64,000 bases of DNA, from contig NZ_CP170386.1 in the NCBI RefSeq assembly GCF_042468235.1, positions 620,001 through 684,000 on the forward strand, read 5' to 3'. The stretch comes from Lonepinella sp042468235. GTDB lineage: Bacteria > Pseudomonadota > Gammaproteobacteria > Enterobacterales > Pasteurellaceae. The notes under the pieces were generated by a model. The model had not been told where the DNA came from. It was given only the letters and a program-made list of their open reading frames with translations, and made no database searches. Below, one piece after another: positions 44,575-54,203 of the stretch. Both the position numbers and the translations under genes were made by a program. Numbering within the stretch: position 1 is the first letter of the stretch; each line of letters begins with the position of its first letter.

Positions 44575-46449
44575 ATGTCAAAACAAATTCAAGTGCCGGA
44601 TATCGGTAGTGATGAAGTGACTGTAACTGAAGTTATGGTAAATGTGGGTGATACCATTGCGGTGGATCAATCTATTATCAATGTGGAAGGTGACAAGGCT
44701 TCTATGGAAGTACCAGCATCAGAAGCGGGCGTTGTTAAAGCGATTTTAGTGAAAGTCGGTGACAAAGTTTCGACTGGTACGCCAATGTTAGAATTAGAAG
44801 CCGTTAGTTCTGTTCCTGCAGCGGAAGCACCAAAAGCAGAAGCCGCACCAGCTCCAGCATCAGTATCGGCGGTCGTTGAAGTCAACGTGCCAGATATTGG
44901 TACTGATGAAGTCAATGTAACCGAAATTATGGTCAAAGTCGGTGACAAAGTAGAAGTTGACCAATCTATTATTAACGTTGAAGGTGACAAAGCTTCTATG
45001 GAAGTGCCAGCACCGATAGCTGGTGTAGTCAAAGAAATCCTAATCAATGTTGGCGATAAAGTGGCTACAGGTAAATTGATTATGAAATTTGAAACTGGTT
45101 CAGCACCGGATGCCTCAGCACCTGCTGAACAATCTCCAGTGGCTGCACCAACACAATCTGCCGTGAAAGATGTTAATGTACCAGACATTGGTTCTGATGA
45201 AGTTAACGTGACTGAAATTATGGTAAAAGTTGGCGACAGCATCAGCGAAGAACAATCTTTAATTACCGTTGAAGGCGACAAAGCATCAATGGAAGTGCCG
45301 GCACTGTTTGCTGGTGTGGTGAAAGAAATTTTAGTGAAATCAGGGGATAAAGTTTCTACTGGTTCATTAATTATGAAATTTGAAGTCACAGGTGCTGCAC
45401 CAGCTCCGGTAGCACAAGCATCTGCTCCAGCAGCTGCACCATCCGCTCCGCAAGCCTCAGCTCCAGCACAAGCTACAGCACCGGTTAGCCAAGAAAATGT
45501 GACGGCAAGTACTACCTTTGCTCATGCTACTCCAGTGGTTCGCCGTTTAGCACGTGAGTTTGGTGTTAACTTAGATAAAGTAAAAGGAACAGGTCGTAAA
45601 GGTCGCATCTTAAAAGAAGACGTTCAAGCCTATGTGAAAGCGGCGATTGCAGCACTTGAAAGTGGTGCCGCAACAGCAGGTTCTGGAGCCGCTAATGGTG
45701 CTGGTTTAGGCTTGTTACCATGGCCGAAAGTTGACTTCAGCAAATTTGGTGAAGTGGAAGAAGTTGAGTTAACACGTATCAACAAAATTTCTGGTGCTAA
45801 CTTACATCGTAACTGGGTAATGATTCCACATGTGACTCACTTTGATCGTGCTGACATCACAGATTTGGAAGCATTCCGCAAAGAGCAAAATAAATTAGCC
45901 GAAAAACAAAAATTAGATGTGAAAATCACCCCTGTAGTATTCATTATGAAAGCGGCGGCGAAAGCCTTGGAAGCCTATCCACGTTTCAACAGTTCTATTT
46001 CAGAAGACGGTCAACGTTTAACCTTGAAAAAATACATCAATATTGGTGTGGCTGTGGATACGCCAAATGGCTTAGTGGTGCCAGTGTTCAAAGATGTGAA
46101 CAAAAAAGGTATTATTGAGCTTTCACGTGAGTTGATGGAAGTATCGAAAAAAGCTCGTGCAGGTAAATTAACCGCTTCTGATATGCAAGGTGGTTGTTTT
46201 ACGATTTCAAGCATCGGTGGTTTGGGCACCACCCACTTCGCACCGATCGTCAATGCACCTGAAGTAGCGATTTTAGGGGTATCTAAATCTGAAATGGCAC
46301 CGGTGTGGAATGGTAAAGAATTTGCCCCACGCTTGATGTTACCTTTATCCTTATCTTTCGATCACCGTGTGATTGATGGTGCCGATGGAGCGAGATTTAT
46401 CAGCTTTATTGGTAGCGTATTAGCAGACTTACGCCGTTTGGCAATGTAA
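44575..46449 (+). CDS. aceF: Pyruvate dehydrogenase E2, dihydrolipoamide acetyltransferase with three lipoyl domains
   Basis: The 624-residue protein has three tandem lipoyl domains, each with the modified lysine in EGDKASMEVPA (about residues 41, 140 and 239), joined by Ala/Pro-rich swinging arms. A peripheral subunit-binding domain (ATPVVRRLAREFGVNLDKV, about 318-355) and the catalytic acetyltransferase core ending with the DHRVIDGADGARF active-site motif follow. It transfers acetyl groups to CoA and forms the 24-mer core. The three lipoyl segments are also very alike in DNA, which allows recombination between them. Confidence 0.97.
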   Translation: MSKQIQVPDIGSDEVTVTEVMVNVGDTIAVDQSIINVEGDKASMEVPASEAGVVKAILVKVGDKVSTGTPMLELEAVSSVPAAEAPKAEAAPAPASVSAVVEVNVPDIGTDEVNVTEIMVKVGDKVEVDQSIINVEGDKASMEVPAPIAGVVKEILINVGDKVATGKLIMKFETGSAPDASAPAEQSPVAAPTQSAVKDVNVPDIGSDEVNVTEIMVKVGDSISEEQSLITVEGDKASMEVPALFAGVVKEILVKSGDKVSTGSLIMKFEVTGAAPAPVAQASAPAAAPSAPQASAPAQATAPVSQENVTASTTFAHATPVVRRLAREFGVNLDKVKGTGRKGRILKEDVQAYVKAAIAALESGAATAGSGAANGAGLGLLPWPKVDFSKFGEVEEVELTRINKISGANLHRNWVMIPHVTHFDRADITDLEAFRKEQNKLAEKQKLDVKITPVVFIMKAAAKALEAYPRFNSSISEDGQRLTLKKYINIGVAVDTPNGLVVPVFKDVNKKGIIELSRELMEVSKKARAGKLTASDMQGGCFTISSIGGLGTTHFAPIVNAPEVAILGVSKSEMAPVWNGKEFAPRLMLPLSLSFDHRVIDGADGARFISFIGSVLADLRRLAM

Positions 46450-46461
46450 TTAACGGTATAG

Positions 46462-46490
46462 AAAAGTGCGGTATTTTTCACCGCACTTTT
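46462..46490 (+). repeat. Inverted uptake-sequence pair between aceF and lpdA
   Basis: AAAAGTGCGGT (46462-46472) and ACCGCACTTTT (46480-46490) form a perfect stem with a seven-base loop. It lies inside the operon, eight bases before the lpdA ribosome site AAGGAG, so it may act as an attenuator or not terminate at all. Confidence 0.75.
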
Positions 46491-46505
46491 ATACAAGGAG
46501 AACAC

Positions 46506-47930
46506 ATGAGTAAAGAAATTAAAACACAAGTTGTCGTTTTAGGTGCGGGTCCAGCTGGTTATTCTGCGGCTTTCCGTTGTGCTGACTTAGGTTTAGAAAC
46601 AGTCTTAGTTGAACGTTATTCAACGCTCGGTGGGGTATGTTTAAACGTAGGTTGTATTCCATCTAAGGCGTTACTACATGTCGCTAAGGTCATTGAAGAT
46701 GCCAAACATGTTGAACATCATGGTATTTCTTTTAGCGAACCGACCATTGATCTGGACCAAGTCCGAGCCGGTAAAGACGGTGTCATTAGTCGTTTAACCG
46801 GTGGTTTGGCTGGCATGGCCAAAATGCGTAAAGTGATCGTAGTTGAAGGCTTGGCTAAATTCACTGATGCAAACACGTTAGTTGCCAAAGATCGCGAAGG
46901 CAATCCAACCACTATTAAATTTGATAATGCCATTATTGCGGCGGGTTCTCGCCCAATTCAGTTACCGTTCATTCCACATGAAGATCCACGTGTTTGGGAT
47001 TCAACCGATGCTCTCGCATTACGTGAAGTACCAAAACGCTTATTAGTTATGGGCGGTGGTATTATCGGTTTAGAAATGGGTACTGTTTACAGTGCGTTAG
47101 GTTCACAAATTGATGTAGTAGAAATGTTCGATCAAGTGATTCCAGCAGCCGACAAAGATATTGTTAAAATTTATACCAAACAAATCGAGAAAAAATTCAC
47201 CCTATTACTGGAAACTAAAGTCACTGCGGTAGAAGCCAAAGATGATGGTATTCATGTTTCTATGGAAGGTAAATCAGGTAGTGAAACTCGTGTTTATGAT
47301 GCGGTATTAGTCGCAATTGGTCGTACACCAAATGGCAAATTGATTGATGCTCATTTAGCCGGGGTTGAAGTGGATGAACGTGGTTTCATTCGTACCGACA
47401 AACAAATGCGTACTAATGTGCCACATATTTATGCTATCGGTGATATTGTAGGTCAACCGATGTTGGCACACAAAGGGGTACATGAAGGTCATGTAGCGGC
47501 AGAAGTGATTGCAGGCAAAAAACATTATTTTGATCCGAAAGTGATTCCATCGATTGCTTATACTGAGCCAGAAGTCGCTTGGGTGGGTAAAACCGAAAAA
47601 GAATGTAAAGCTGAAAACCTTAAATACGAAGTCGCCAACTTCCCTTGGGCAGCATCAGGTCGTGCCATTGCATCTGACTGTGCAGAAGGGATGACGAAAC
47701 TTATTTTCGATAAAGAAACTCACCGTATTTTAGGTGGTGCGATTGTCGGTACAAATGCCGGTGAATTATTAGGTGAAATCGGCTTAGCCATTGAAATGGG
47801 TTGTGATGCAGAAGATATTGCCTTAACCATTCATGCTCACCCAACTTTACATGAGTCTGTCGGGTTAGCGGCAGAAGTATTTGAAGGGTCAATTACCGAT
47901 TTGCCAAATGCCAAAGCGAAGAAAAAATGA
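46506..47930 (+). CDS. lpdA: Dihydrolipoyl dehydrogenase (E3)
   Basis: The 474-residue flavoprotein disulfide reductase has the FAD motif GAGPAGYSAA, the redox disulfide Cys45/Cys50 in GGVCLNVGCIPSK, an NAD-binding GGGIIGLEMG loop and the C-terminal His-Glu pair in HAHPTLHES. It reoxidises the lipoyl groups of pyruvate and 2-oxoglutarate dehydrogenases. AAGGAGAACAC precedes the ATG. Confidence 0.97.
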   Translation: MSKEIKTQVVVLGAGPAGYSAAFRCADLGLETVLVERYSTLGGVCLNVGCIPSKALLHVAKVIEDAKHVEHHGISFSEPTIDLDQVRAGKDGVISRLTGGLAGMAKMRKVIVVEGLAKFTDANTLVAKDREGNPTTIKFDNAIIAAGSRPIQLPFIPHEDPRVWDSTDALALREVPKRLLVMGGGIIGLEMGTVYSALGSQIDVVEMFDQVIPAADKDIVKIYTKQIEKKFTLLLETKVTAVEAKDDGIHVSMEGKSGSETRVYDAVLVAIGRTPNGKLIDAHLAGVEVDERGFIRTDKQMRTNVPHIYAIGDIVGQPMLAHKGVHEGHVAAEVIAGKKHYFDPKVIPSIAYTEPEVAWVGKTEKECKAENLKYEVANFPWAASGRAIASDCAEGMTKLIFDKETHRILGGAIVGTNAGELLGEIGLAIEMGCDAEDIALTIHAHPTLHESVGLAAEVFEGSITDLPNAKAKKK

Positions 47931-47962
47931 TTTTTTTCCACCGTAAAAATAATAAGAATATG

Positions 47963-47993
47963 CACCGCACTTTTAAAGTGCGGTGATTTTTTT
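47963..47993 (+). terminator. Inverted uptake-sequence terminator of the pdh operon
   Basis: CACCGCACTTT (47963-47973) and AAAGTGCGGTG (47975-47985) form a perfect palindrome followed by a run of T. Confidence 0.9.
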
Positions 47994-48139
47994 TAGATTT
48001 TTCTTTTTTATTTAATGAATAAATTGCATAAAAAAGAGAGAACCAAGCTAAAATTTGCATAAATATTGAATAAGGACTGGAAATCATCTTTGTAATAGGT
48101 TAGTATCAAGACGTTTTTGATTTTAAATTAATGATAATA

Positions 48140-48676
48140 ATGTTAAAAAAGATTTTAATTATAGCAAGTATTGCCGTTCTCGCAGCTTGCTCAAATACAT
48201 CAAGGCAACAAGCTGGCGTAGTTAGTCAACAAAATAACGTACAACTGACAACCTCGATGAATGGCTTGAAAACGAACAAACCAAGTCTCAGCATGTCGCA
48301 AAGTTCGTCTCATGCTTCGGGTCTAAATAAAGATTTAGCGCTGGTTTATAATCAATGGGCCGGAACACGTTATCGCATGGGAGGAACAAGCTCTCGAGGG
48401 ATTGATTGTTCAGCCTTTATGCAAGAAACCTTTGCTACCGCTTTTGGTATGAGTTTGCCGCGTTCAACATCGGAACAGCAACGTTTAGGTCAACGTATTC
48501 AGAAAAGTGAATTGAAGCAAGGTGATCTAGTGTTTTTCCGTAAAAACCGTCATGTGGGTGTTTATATGGGGAATGGGCAATTTATGCATTCTAGCTCCAG
48601 TCAAGGGGTGACAATTAGTTCGTTAAGTGAAGCCTACTGGGCGAGAACTTATACACAATCTCGCCGAGTGTTGTAG
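48140..48676 (+). CDS. NlpC/P60-family lipoprotein (MepS/Spr-like endopeptidase)
   Basis: A 178-residue lipoprotein with lipobox LAAC (Cys17) and an NlpC/P60 domain whose catalytic triad is Cys90 (RGIDCSAF), His138 (NRHVGVY) and His150 (FMHSSS). Enzymes of this type, such as MepS, cut D-Glu/mDAP-containing cross-links so that new peptidoglycan can be inserted. ATG 48140 is chosen as it gives a clean signal peptide MLKKILII; an ATG at 48131 adds three residues. The gene is monocistronic. Confidence 0.88.
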   Translation: MLKKILIIASIAVLAACSNTSRQQAGVVSQQNNVQLTTSMNGLKTNKPSLSMSQSSSHASGLNKDLALVYNQWAGTRYRMGGTSSRGIDCSAFMQETFATAFGMSLPRSTSEQQRLGQRIQKSELKQGDLVFFRKNRHVGVYMGNGQFMHSSSSQGVTISSLSEAYWARTYTQSRRVL

Positions 48677-48723
48677 AAGAGCAGTTATAATTTCTGACTT
48701 ATTATAACTGATCTTAAATTAAA

Positions 48724-49689
48724 CTAATGTGCTTTGTCTATAACTAACTTCGCCATCATTTCAATATGTTCCTGAGTAGCATTTAACGCAGGAATATACT
48801 GATAACTTTTTCCGCCATTTTGCAAGAAATATGCCCGATTTTCTTCATCAATTTCTTCTAAGGTTTCCAAACAATCAGTAGAAAATCCCGGACAAATGAC
48901 CGCTAATTTTTCAATCCCCTTTTTTGCCGCTCTTTGCATAAATTTATCGGTATAGGGTTGTAACCATTCTTTTTTGCCAAAACGTGATTGGAAGGTCATT
49001 GTCCATTGCGTTTCCATCAACCCTAATTTATCCACGACTGCGAGTGTGGTTTGACGGCAATGCTCACGATAATAATCACCTAAATTTTCATAACGTACAG
49101 GGATGCCGTGATAGGAAAACAATAAAAATTCATCATCTTTCATTTTAGTTTTAATAGAATTAACCAACGCATTAATATATAGCTGATCTAAATGATAGGA
49201 GTGAATAAATTCAAACGGTACGATATTTCGCTGTTTCTTTAACGCATTGGCAAAGGCATCGAATACGGGAGCTGTGGTGGTGCTACTATATTGTGGATAA
49301 AGGGGGAGTACAATGATTTTTTCTACTTGTAGATCTGTTAATTTTTGCACTGCTGTCTGTATACTCGGATTGCCATAGGTCATTCCTAGTTCAACCACCA
49401 CATTTTGATTTTGATGATTAAAATAATTTTGTAATGCCTGTTGTTGCTGTTTACTGATTGCTAGTAAGGGCGAACCTTGTTCTGTCCAAATCGATTGATA
49501 GGTTTTAGCAATATGTTTTGAACGTTTAGGTAAAATAATAAAATCCAATAACGGCAACCAACGCCATTTCGGCAAATCCACTACTCTAGGATCGCTTAAA
49601 AATTGATGTAAATAGGGTTTAATTGCCTGTGGTGTTGGGGCATCTGGTGTACCTAAATTAGCTAAAATAACCCCTATTTTTTTATTCAT
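48724..49689 (-). CDS. hemH: Ferrochelatase
   Basis: The 321-residue enzyme inserts Fe2+ into protoporphyrin IX. The N-terminal ILANLGTPDAP, the active-site His in FSYHGIP and the C-terminal CPGFSTDCLETLEEI are family motifs. H. influenzae keeps hemH although it lacks the earlier haem pathway and needs haem or protoporphyrin; no other haem synthesis gene is in this window. Its start overlaps the stop of the thioesterase gene by eight bases. Confidence 0.96.
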   Translation of the reverse strand: MNKKIGVILANLGTPDAPTPQAIKPYLHQFLSDPRVVDLPKWRWLPLLDFIILPKRSKHIAKTYQSIWTEQGSPLLAISKQQQQALQNYFNHQNQNVVVELGMTYGNPSIQTAVQKLTDLQVEKIIVLPLYPQYSSTTTAPVFDAFANALKKQRNIVPFEFIHSYHLDQLYINALVNSIKTKMKDDEFLLFSYHGIPVRYENLGDYYREHCRQTTLAVVDKLGLMETQWTMTFQSRFGKKEWLQPYTDKFMQRAAKKGIEKLAVICPGFSTDCLETLEEIDEENRAYFLQNGGKSYQYIPALNATQEHIEMMAKLVIDKAH

Positions 49690-50107
49690 TGTTAATCACC
49701 GAAAGGGTTAAGCGAGAGACACAGCAAAGTTTATGTTCTTCATTACGAATATCAATTTGCCAAATATGCAAGGTACGACCAATTTTCACTGCTGTTGCTC
49801 GAGCGGTCACGGTTTCACCTTTATAGACTGGGCGTAAATGGCTCGCATTAATTTCAGCCCCTACTACCGCTTGAGTTTCCTCGGTGCAACAATGTCCTGC
49901 GGCTGATCCCACGGTTTCTGCAAGGGCAGCAGAAATGCCACCATGTAAAATACCGACTGGCTGCATGGTTTTTTCATTGACAGGCATGGTGGCTTCTAAC
50001 CAATCATCGCCTTTCGCACTAAATTCAATGCCAAGATGATGTACCGCACAATCATGGCAAGCCTGATTGAGATCATCAAGCGTAAATTCACGTTTCCAAA
50101 TGTTCAT
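49682..50107 (-). CDS. Hotdog-fold acyl-CoA thioesterase (YdiI/MenI-like)
   Basis: A 141-residue 4-hydroxybenzoyl-CoA-type thioesterase: GILHGGISAALAETVGSAAG holds the catalytic Glu. In E. coli, YdiI (MenI) hydrolyses 1,4-dihydroxy-2-naphthoyl-CoA in menaquinone synthesis and is next to ydiJ, the same neighbourhood as here. Substrate in this organism is inferred. Confidence 0.88.
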   Translation of the reverse strand: MNIWKREFTLDDLNQACHDCAVHHLGIEFSAKGDDWLEATMPVNEKTMQPVGILHGGISAALAETVGSAAGHCCTEETQAVVGAEINASHLRPVYKGETVTARATAVKIGRTLHIWQIDIRNEEHKLCCVSRLTLSVINNE

Positions 50108-50115
50108 TAAGTTTC

Positions 50116-53100
50116 CTATTTAAATAATGTTAATAATGCTTGAACGGGGTGTTTAGGTTTAAATTTCTCAAAACGCTTCACTTGACTACGGCAAGAATAG
50201 CCCGTGGCTAAACAACGTTCAGGATTTTTACCTTGTAATTTTTCTCCCCAAGAAACAGCATAAATATCTTTTGACATGGTTTGATTTTTTACATCATGCC
50301 CAAATACCCCCGCCATACCACAGCAACCGACATTTTGTACTTGTAGGGTTTCGCCAAAGGTCGCAAAAATCTGTTGCCATTGTTTAGGGCTGGTTGGCAT
50401 AAAGGTGGTTTCGGTGCAATGTGGAAATAATTGCCAGTTTTGTTGTTCTGTTTTTTGTTGGTTTAAAGTCTGGCTAGAATGTTGTAAATTTTTCACCGCA
50501 CTTTGAATATTTTCTGAGTTTAATTGTGAGATTAGCCATTCGTGAGCGGTAAGTACATGAAAATCGCCCCTTTCTTTGCCTAATACTTCTTTATATTCAT
50601 CACGATAAGACAGCACAATAGCAGGATCCACGCCGACCAATGGCACGCCTAATTTTGCCATTCGGTTTAACATTTCCGCTTGATTTTTCGCCGTGCGAGC
50701 AAATTGCCCTAAAAAGCCTTTTATATGTTGAGCCTTGCCATTCGGTTTAAACGGCAATAACACCGCTTGGTAGCCAAGTTTTTGGCAAAGTGCGACAAAA
50801 TCACGAACCACTTTGGCATCATAGTAGGACGTATAAGGATCTTGTACAATTAACACCAGATTGGCTTTATCTACTTCCGATAGACTTTCAAGCTGTTCGA
50901 GTGACTGTCCTTGATAACCGATTTCGACTAATTGCTGCTGTAAATTTGGTTGCGAGAGCAACGGTAAATCGGTCATTCCTAAGGTTTTTTCCACCATCGT
51001 TTGTACAGGTTTTAACTTAGTGAAAAAATTAAAAAACCGTGGTACTTTTGCCATATACGGAGCAACTACTTCTAAATTTGCTACCACATAATCTTTCGGT
51101 GGACGCAAATAGCGTTGATGATAAAAATAGAAAAATTTAGCTCGGAAACTTGGCACGTCAATTTTAATTGGGCATTGGCTGGCACAGGCTTTACAAGCTA
51201 AACAGCTATCCATCGCAAATTTTACTTCATGGGAAAAATCGTATTCCTGCTTTTGCTTGAACGTATGGCGAATTTTTTGCACAAATTCAGATAGTTTGAT
51301 ATGTGATTTTTTAAAATCTAATTGTTCAGCTTGCACCTGCTCATTTGCCATTAAACGTAGCCATTCACGCACCATAGCGGCACGCCCTTTCGGTGAGAAT
51401 ATACGATTTTTGCTGACTTTCATGGACGGACACATAATGCTATGCACATCAAAATTAAAGCATAAACCATTACCATTGCAATTCATGGCACCTGAAAATT
51501 CTTCTCGCATTTTAATCGGAATTTGACGATCCTGATCGGCTCGCATTGGTGACAACAAACCATACAGTTCATCTTGTGAATGTAATGGAGTGCAGATTTT
51601 CCCTGGGTTTAGGCGGTTTTTAGGGTCGAATAAAAATTTCACATAACGCAGTTCTTGCCATAATTCAGGCGTGAAAAATTTTTCACCATAATAAGAACGA
51701 ATGCCCTTACCGTGTTCACCCCAAATTAAACCACCGTATTTTCGTGTCATTTCCGCCACTTGGTCGGAAATTTTCTTGAATAATTTGACTTGTGCTTTAT
51801 CGGTTAAATCCAATGCGGGACGAACGTGTAGCACCCCAGCATCAACGTGTCCAAACATACCATATTGCAAATTGTGGCTGTCGAGTAAGGCACGAAATTC
51901 CAAAATATAATCGGCTAAATTTTCAGGCGGAACACAAGTATCTTCTACAAAAGGAATCGGTTTTGCCCAACCTTTGGCATTACCTAATAAACCGACCGCT
52001 TTTTTCCGCATGGCATAAATGCGTTCAATAGAAGCCAAATCGTTGGTCACTTGATAACCGATAATATCGTCTTCCTGATGGGCAATTTTATTATCTAATT
52101 GGCTGCAAAGTGCGGTGACAAATTGCTGAATTTTGCTTTGATTATTGCCTGCATATTCCACGATATTCAAGCCTAAAATCGGATTGTCGTCTTCTTCGGT
52201 GAGCAAATCTTTGACCGAATGCCACACAATATCTTCTTTTGCTAAACCCAATACCTTGCTGTCCACGGTTTCCACTGACAACGCATTGGCTTTCACCATA
52301 AAGGGGGCATTACGCAAGGCGGAATTAAAGGAACGGTATTTCACATTAATCAGTGTGCGATATTGTGGAATTGGGGTTAAATCTAAGACAGCTTCACAAA
52401 TAAACGCCAGTGATCCTTCCGAGCCTGTTAAAATGCGGGTGAGATTAAATTCGCTTTCATCTTGATTAAATACATTTTTGAGATCGTAACCCGTGAGAAA
52501 ACGGTTAAGTTGGGGTAAATCCTGCATAATGGTTTGGCGTTTTGCTTGGCAACGGCTAAAAATTTCCTGATGTAATTGACGACCGAGTACGGACAGATTG
52601 TCAGGTAAATTTGCCAAAAATCCATCGGTTTTCACCGCACTTGTGTCTAAAATTTCACCATTTATCAACACTGCACGCAAGCCCAAAACGTGATCTGAGG
52701 TTTTGCCATATTGCAACGATCCTTGCCCCGAGGCATCAGTGTTAATCATACCGCCTAGCGTAGCACGGTTACTGGTAGAGAGTTCAGGGGCAAAAAATAA
52801 ACCGTAAGGTTTAAGATATTGATTCAGCTGATCTTTCACTACACCTGCTTGCACACGCACCCAGCGTTGTTCTACGTTGAGTTCTAAAATACCTGTCATG
52901 TGACGGGAAAGATCGACAATGATATTGTTATTGAGCGATTGCCCATTCGTCCCCGTACCACCACCGCGAGGCGTGAACGTGAGTGCTTGGTATTTTTCTT
53001 GTTGGGCTAATTTAGTTAAACGCACCACATCTGCAACGGATTTGGGGAATAAAATAGCTTGCGGTAACAGTTGATAAACACTGTTATCGGTTGCAAGACT

Positions 53101-53217
53101 CAAACGATCCGCATAGTTAGAAGCTATATCGCCTGTAAAAGATTGAGCTTGTAAATCCTTTAAATAGTCAACCACAATAGGATTGAGTTGAGGAATATCT
53201 TTCAAACGGGGTAGCAT
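50116..53217 (-). CDS. ydiJ: FAD- and Fe-S-binding D-2-hydroxyacid dehydrogenase-type protein YdiJ
   Basis: This 1033-residue protein joins an N-terminal FAD-binding (PCMH/VAO) domain with GGGTGTNGQSLN, a C-terminal FAD-oxidase domain, iron-sulfur motifs (CNGNGLCFNFDVHSIMCPSMK and CLACKACASQCPIKIDVP) and a CCG-type domain (NVGCCGMAGVFGHD). YdiJ-like enzymes have been reported to oxidise D-2-hydroxyglutarate, but D-lactate-type substrates are also possible. The thioesterase gene follows by eight bases. Confidence 0.9.
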   Translation of the reverse strand: MLPRLKDIPQLNPIVVDYLKDLQAQSFTGDIASNYADRLSLATDNSVYQLLPQAILFPKSVADVVRLTKLAQQEKYQALTFTPRGGGTGTNGQSLNNNIIVDLSRHMTGILELNVEQRWVRVQAGVVKDQLNQYLKPYGLFFAPELSTSNRATLGGMINTDASGQGSLQYGKTSDHVLGLRAVLINGEILDTSAVKTDGFLANLPDNLSVLGRQLHQEIFSRCQAKRQTIMQDLPQLNRFLTGYDLKNVFNQDESEFNLTRILTGSEGSLAFICEAVLDLTPIPQYRTLINVKYRSFNSALRNAPFMVKANALSVETVDSKVLGLAKEDIVWHSVKDLLTEEDDNPILGLNIVEYAGNNQSKIQQFVTALCSQLDNKIAHQEDDIIGYQVTNDLASIERIYAMRKKAVGLLGNAKGWAKPIPFVEDTCVPPENLADYILEFRALLDSHNLQYGMFGHVDAGVLHVRPALDLTDKAQVKLFKKISDQVAEMTRKYGGLIWGEHGKGIRSYYGEKFFTPELWQELRYVKFLFDPKNRLNPGKICTPLHSQDELYGLLSPMRADQDRQIPIKMREEFSGAMNCNGNGLCFNFDVHSIMCPSMKVSKNRIFSPKGRAAMVREWLRLMANEQVQAEQLDFKKSHIKLSEFVQKIRHTFKQKQEYDFSHEVKFAMDSCLACKACASQCPIKIDVPSFRAKFFYFYHQRYLRPPKDYVVANLEVVAPYMAKVPRFFNFFTKLKPVQTMVEKTLGMTDLPLLSQPNLQQQLVEIGYQGQSLEQLESLSEVDKANLVLIVQDPYTSYYDAKVVRDFVALCQKLGYQAVLLPFKPNGKAQHIKGFLGQFARTAKNQAEMLNRMAKLGVPLVGVDPAIVLSYRDEYKEVLGKERGDFHVLTAHEWLISQLNSENIQSAVKNLQHSSQTLNQQKTEQQNWQLFPHCTETTFMPTSPKQWQQIFATFGETLQVQNVGCCGMAGVFGHDVKNQTMSKDIYAVSWGEKLQGKNPERCLATGYSCRSQVKRFEKFKPKHPVQALLTLFK

Positions 53218-53293
53218 AAAATCACTCGAGTAAATAAAAAGTAAACAAATGGGATTTTAGCATATTAGGCAGAATAGAAAAGTACAAGTTTTA

Positions 53294-53331
53294 CAATAAT
53301 GGCACAAGTTCTTAGCCTTATGCCATTATTG
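53294..53331 (-). terminator. Perfect 11-bp hairpin between hel and ydiJ
   Basis: CAATAATGGCA (53294-53304) pairs with TGCCATTATTG (53321-53331). It follows the hel stop on the minus strand. The T-tract is weak (GTAAAACTTG), so a regulatory or mRNA-end role is as likely as termination. Confidence 0.5.
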
Positions 53332-53348
53332 GGGTGTTATTATAGTAA

Positions 53349-54164
53349 TTACTGACCATTCCAGGCTTTGATTGCATTGTGACGGATATCTATACGGCTT
53401 TTAGCATCACCTTTGTAGTAATTTTTATCCATACCACCTTCCCAGTCACCATAATTTGGATTAGGTAATACAATGAATTTTTTGCCAAATTTTTCTTTGT
53501 TTTGTTGTACAAAAGCACGACGTTCCTCATTAGATTTATGGTAAGGTTCATCACCGAAATCATTCAAGTTATCACCGATATAAAGCACAATTTCATAACC
53601 TTGTTGCTCAATTTCAGCAAAACGAATAGATTTATTTGATTTATCTTTTTTAAGTAATAAAGTCTGTTCATTTACACCAGTAAAACCGAGTTTATTCATG
53701 TCATCAATGGTTCCCGCTTTTTCATTGCTATCTTTGCGGTTAGAGACATAAAACATCGTGCCTTTATGACTATTTACATAGTTATTAAACTCTACCGCAC
53801 CAGCAATAGCTTGAGTTTGGCGAGCATTGACCCAACGGGTCCAACTTTCGCTGTCAAAGGCTTTATGATTTTTGATCTGCCAACCTGCATAAGCACTGTT
53901 ATCTACCATTGTTTCATCTAAATCTACCACAACCGCTTTTTTCTTGCCTTTGGTAACTTTAGCATTGTCAAACGCGACTTTAGCAAGATTAAAGGCTTGG
54001 TGAGCAAGGGCTTGGTATTCTCCAGATTGTTGTATCCAGTTAATGCCTAAGGTAGCCTGTTCTTGTAAAATCATTTCATCATGTTGTGGATTATTATGTT
54101 GTACACAACCTGATAGAATTGCTATTGATGTGAATGCAATAGCGGTTAGCCTTAATGCTTTCAT
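53349..54164 (-). CDS. hel: Lipoprotein e(P4), class C acid phosphatase / NAD(P)-nucleotidase
   Basis: A 271-residue outer-membrane lipoprotein with lipobox LSGC (Cys20) and the HAD-type active site VVDLDETMVD (Asp81, Asp83), plus the second acidic motif YIGDNLNDFGDE. In H. influenzae e(P4) removes phosphate from NMN and other nucleotides, a step in using external NAD (V factor). AAGGAGAATAATAT precedes the ATG. Confidence 0.95.
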   Translation of the reverse strand: MKALRLTAIAFTSIAILSGCVQHNNPQHDEMILQEQATLGINWIQQSGEYQALAHQAFNLAKVAFDNAKVTKGKKKAVVVDLDETMVDNSAYAGWQIKNHKAFDSESWTRWVNARQTQAIAGAVEFNNYVNSHKGTMFYVSNRKDSNEKAGTIDDMNKLGFTGVNEQTLLLKKDKSNKSIRFAEIEQQGYEIVLYIGDNLNDFGDEPYHKSNEERRAFVQQNKEKFGKKFIVLPNPNYGDWEGGMDKNYYKGDAKSRIDIRHNAIKAWNGQ

Positions 54165-54203
54165 ATTATTCTCCTTGTTTTAGTTAATAAAATCTTTTAA
54201 TAA

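Noticed and set aside
44667..45389. Long antisense open frame of 240 codons opposite aceF
   Set aside because: It arises from the biased codons of the three lipoyl repeats and Ala/Pro linkers; the product is a low-complexity Thr/Ser/Pro/Ala chain with no family resemblance and no ribosome site.
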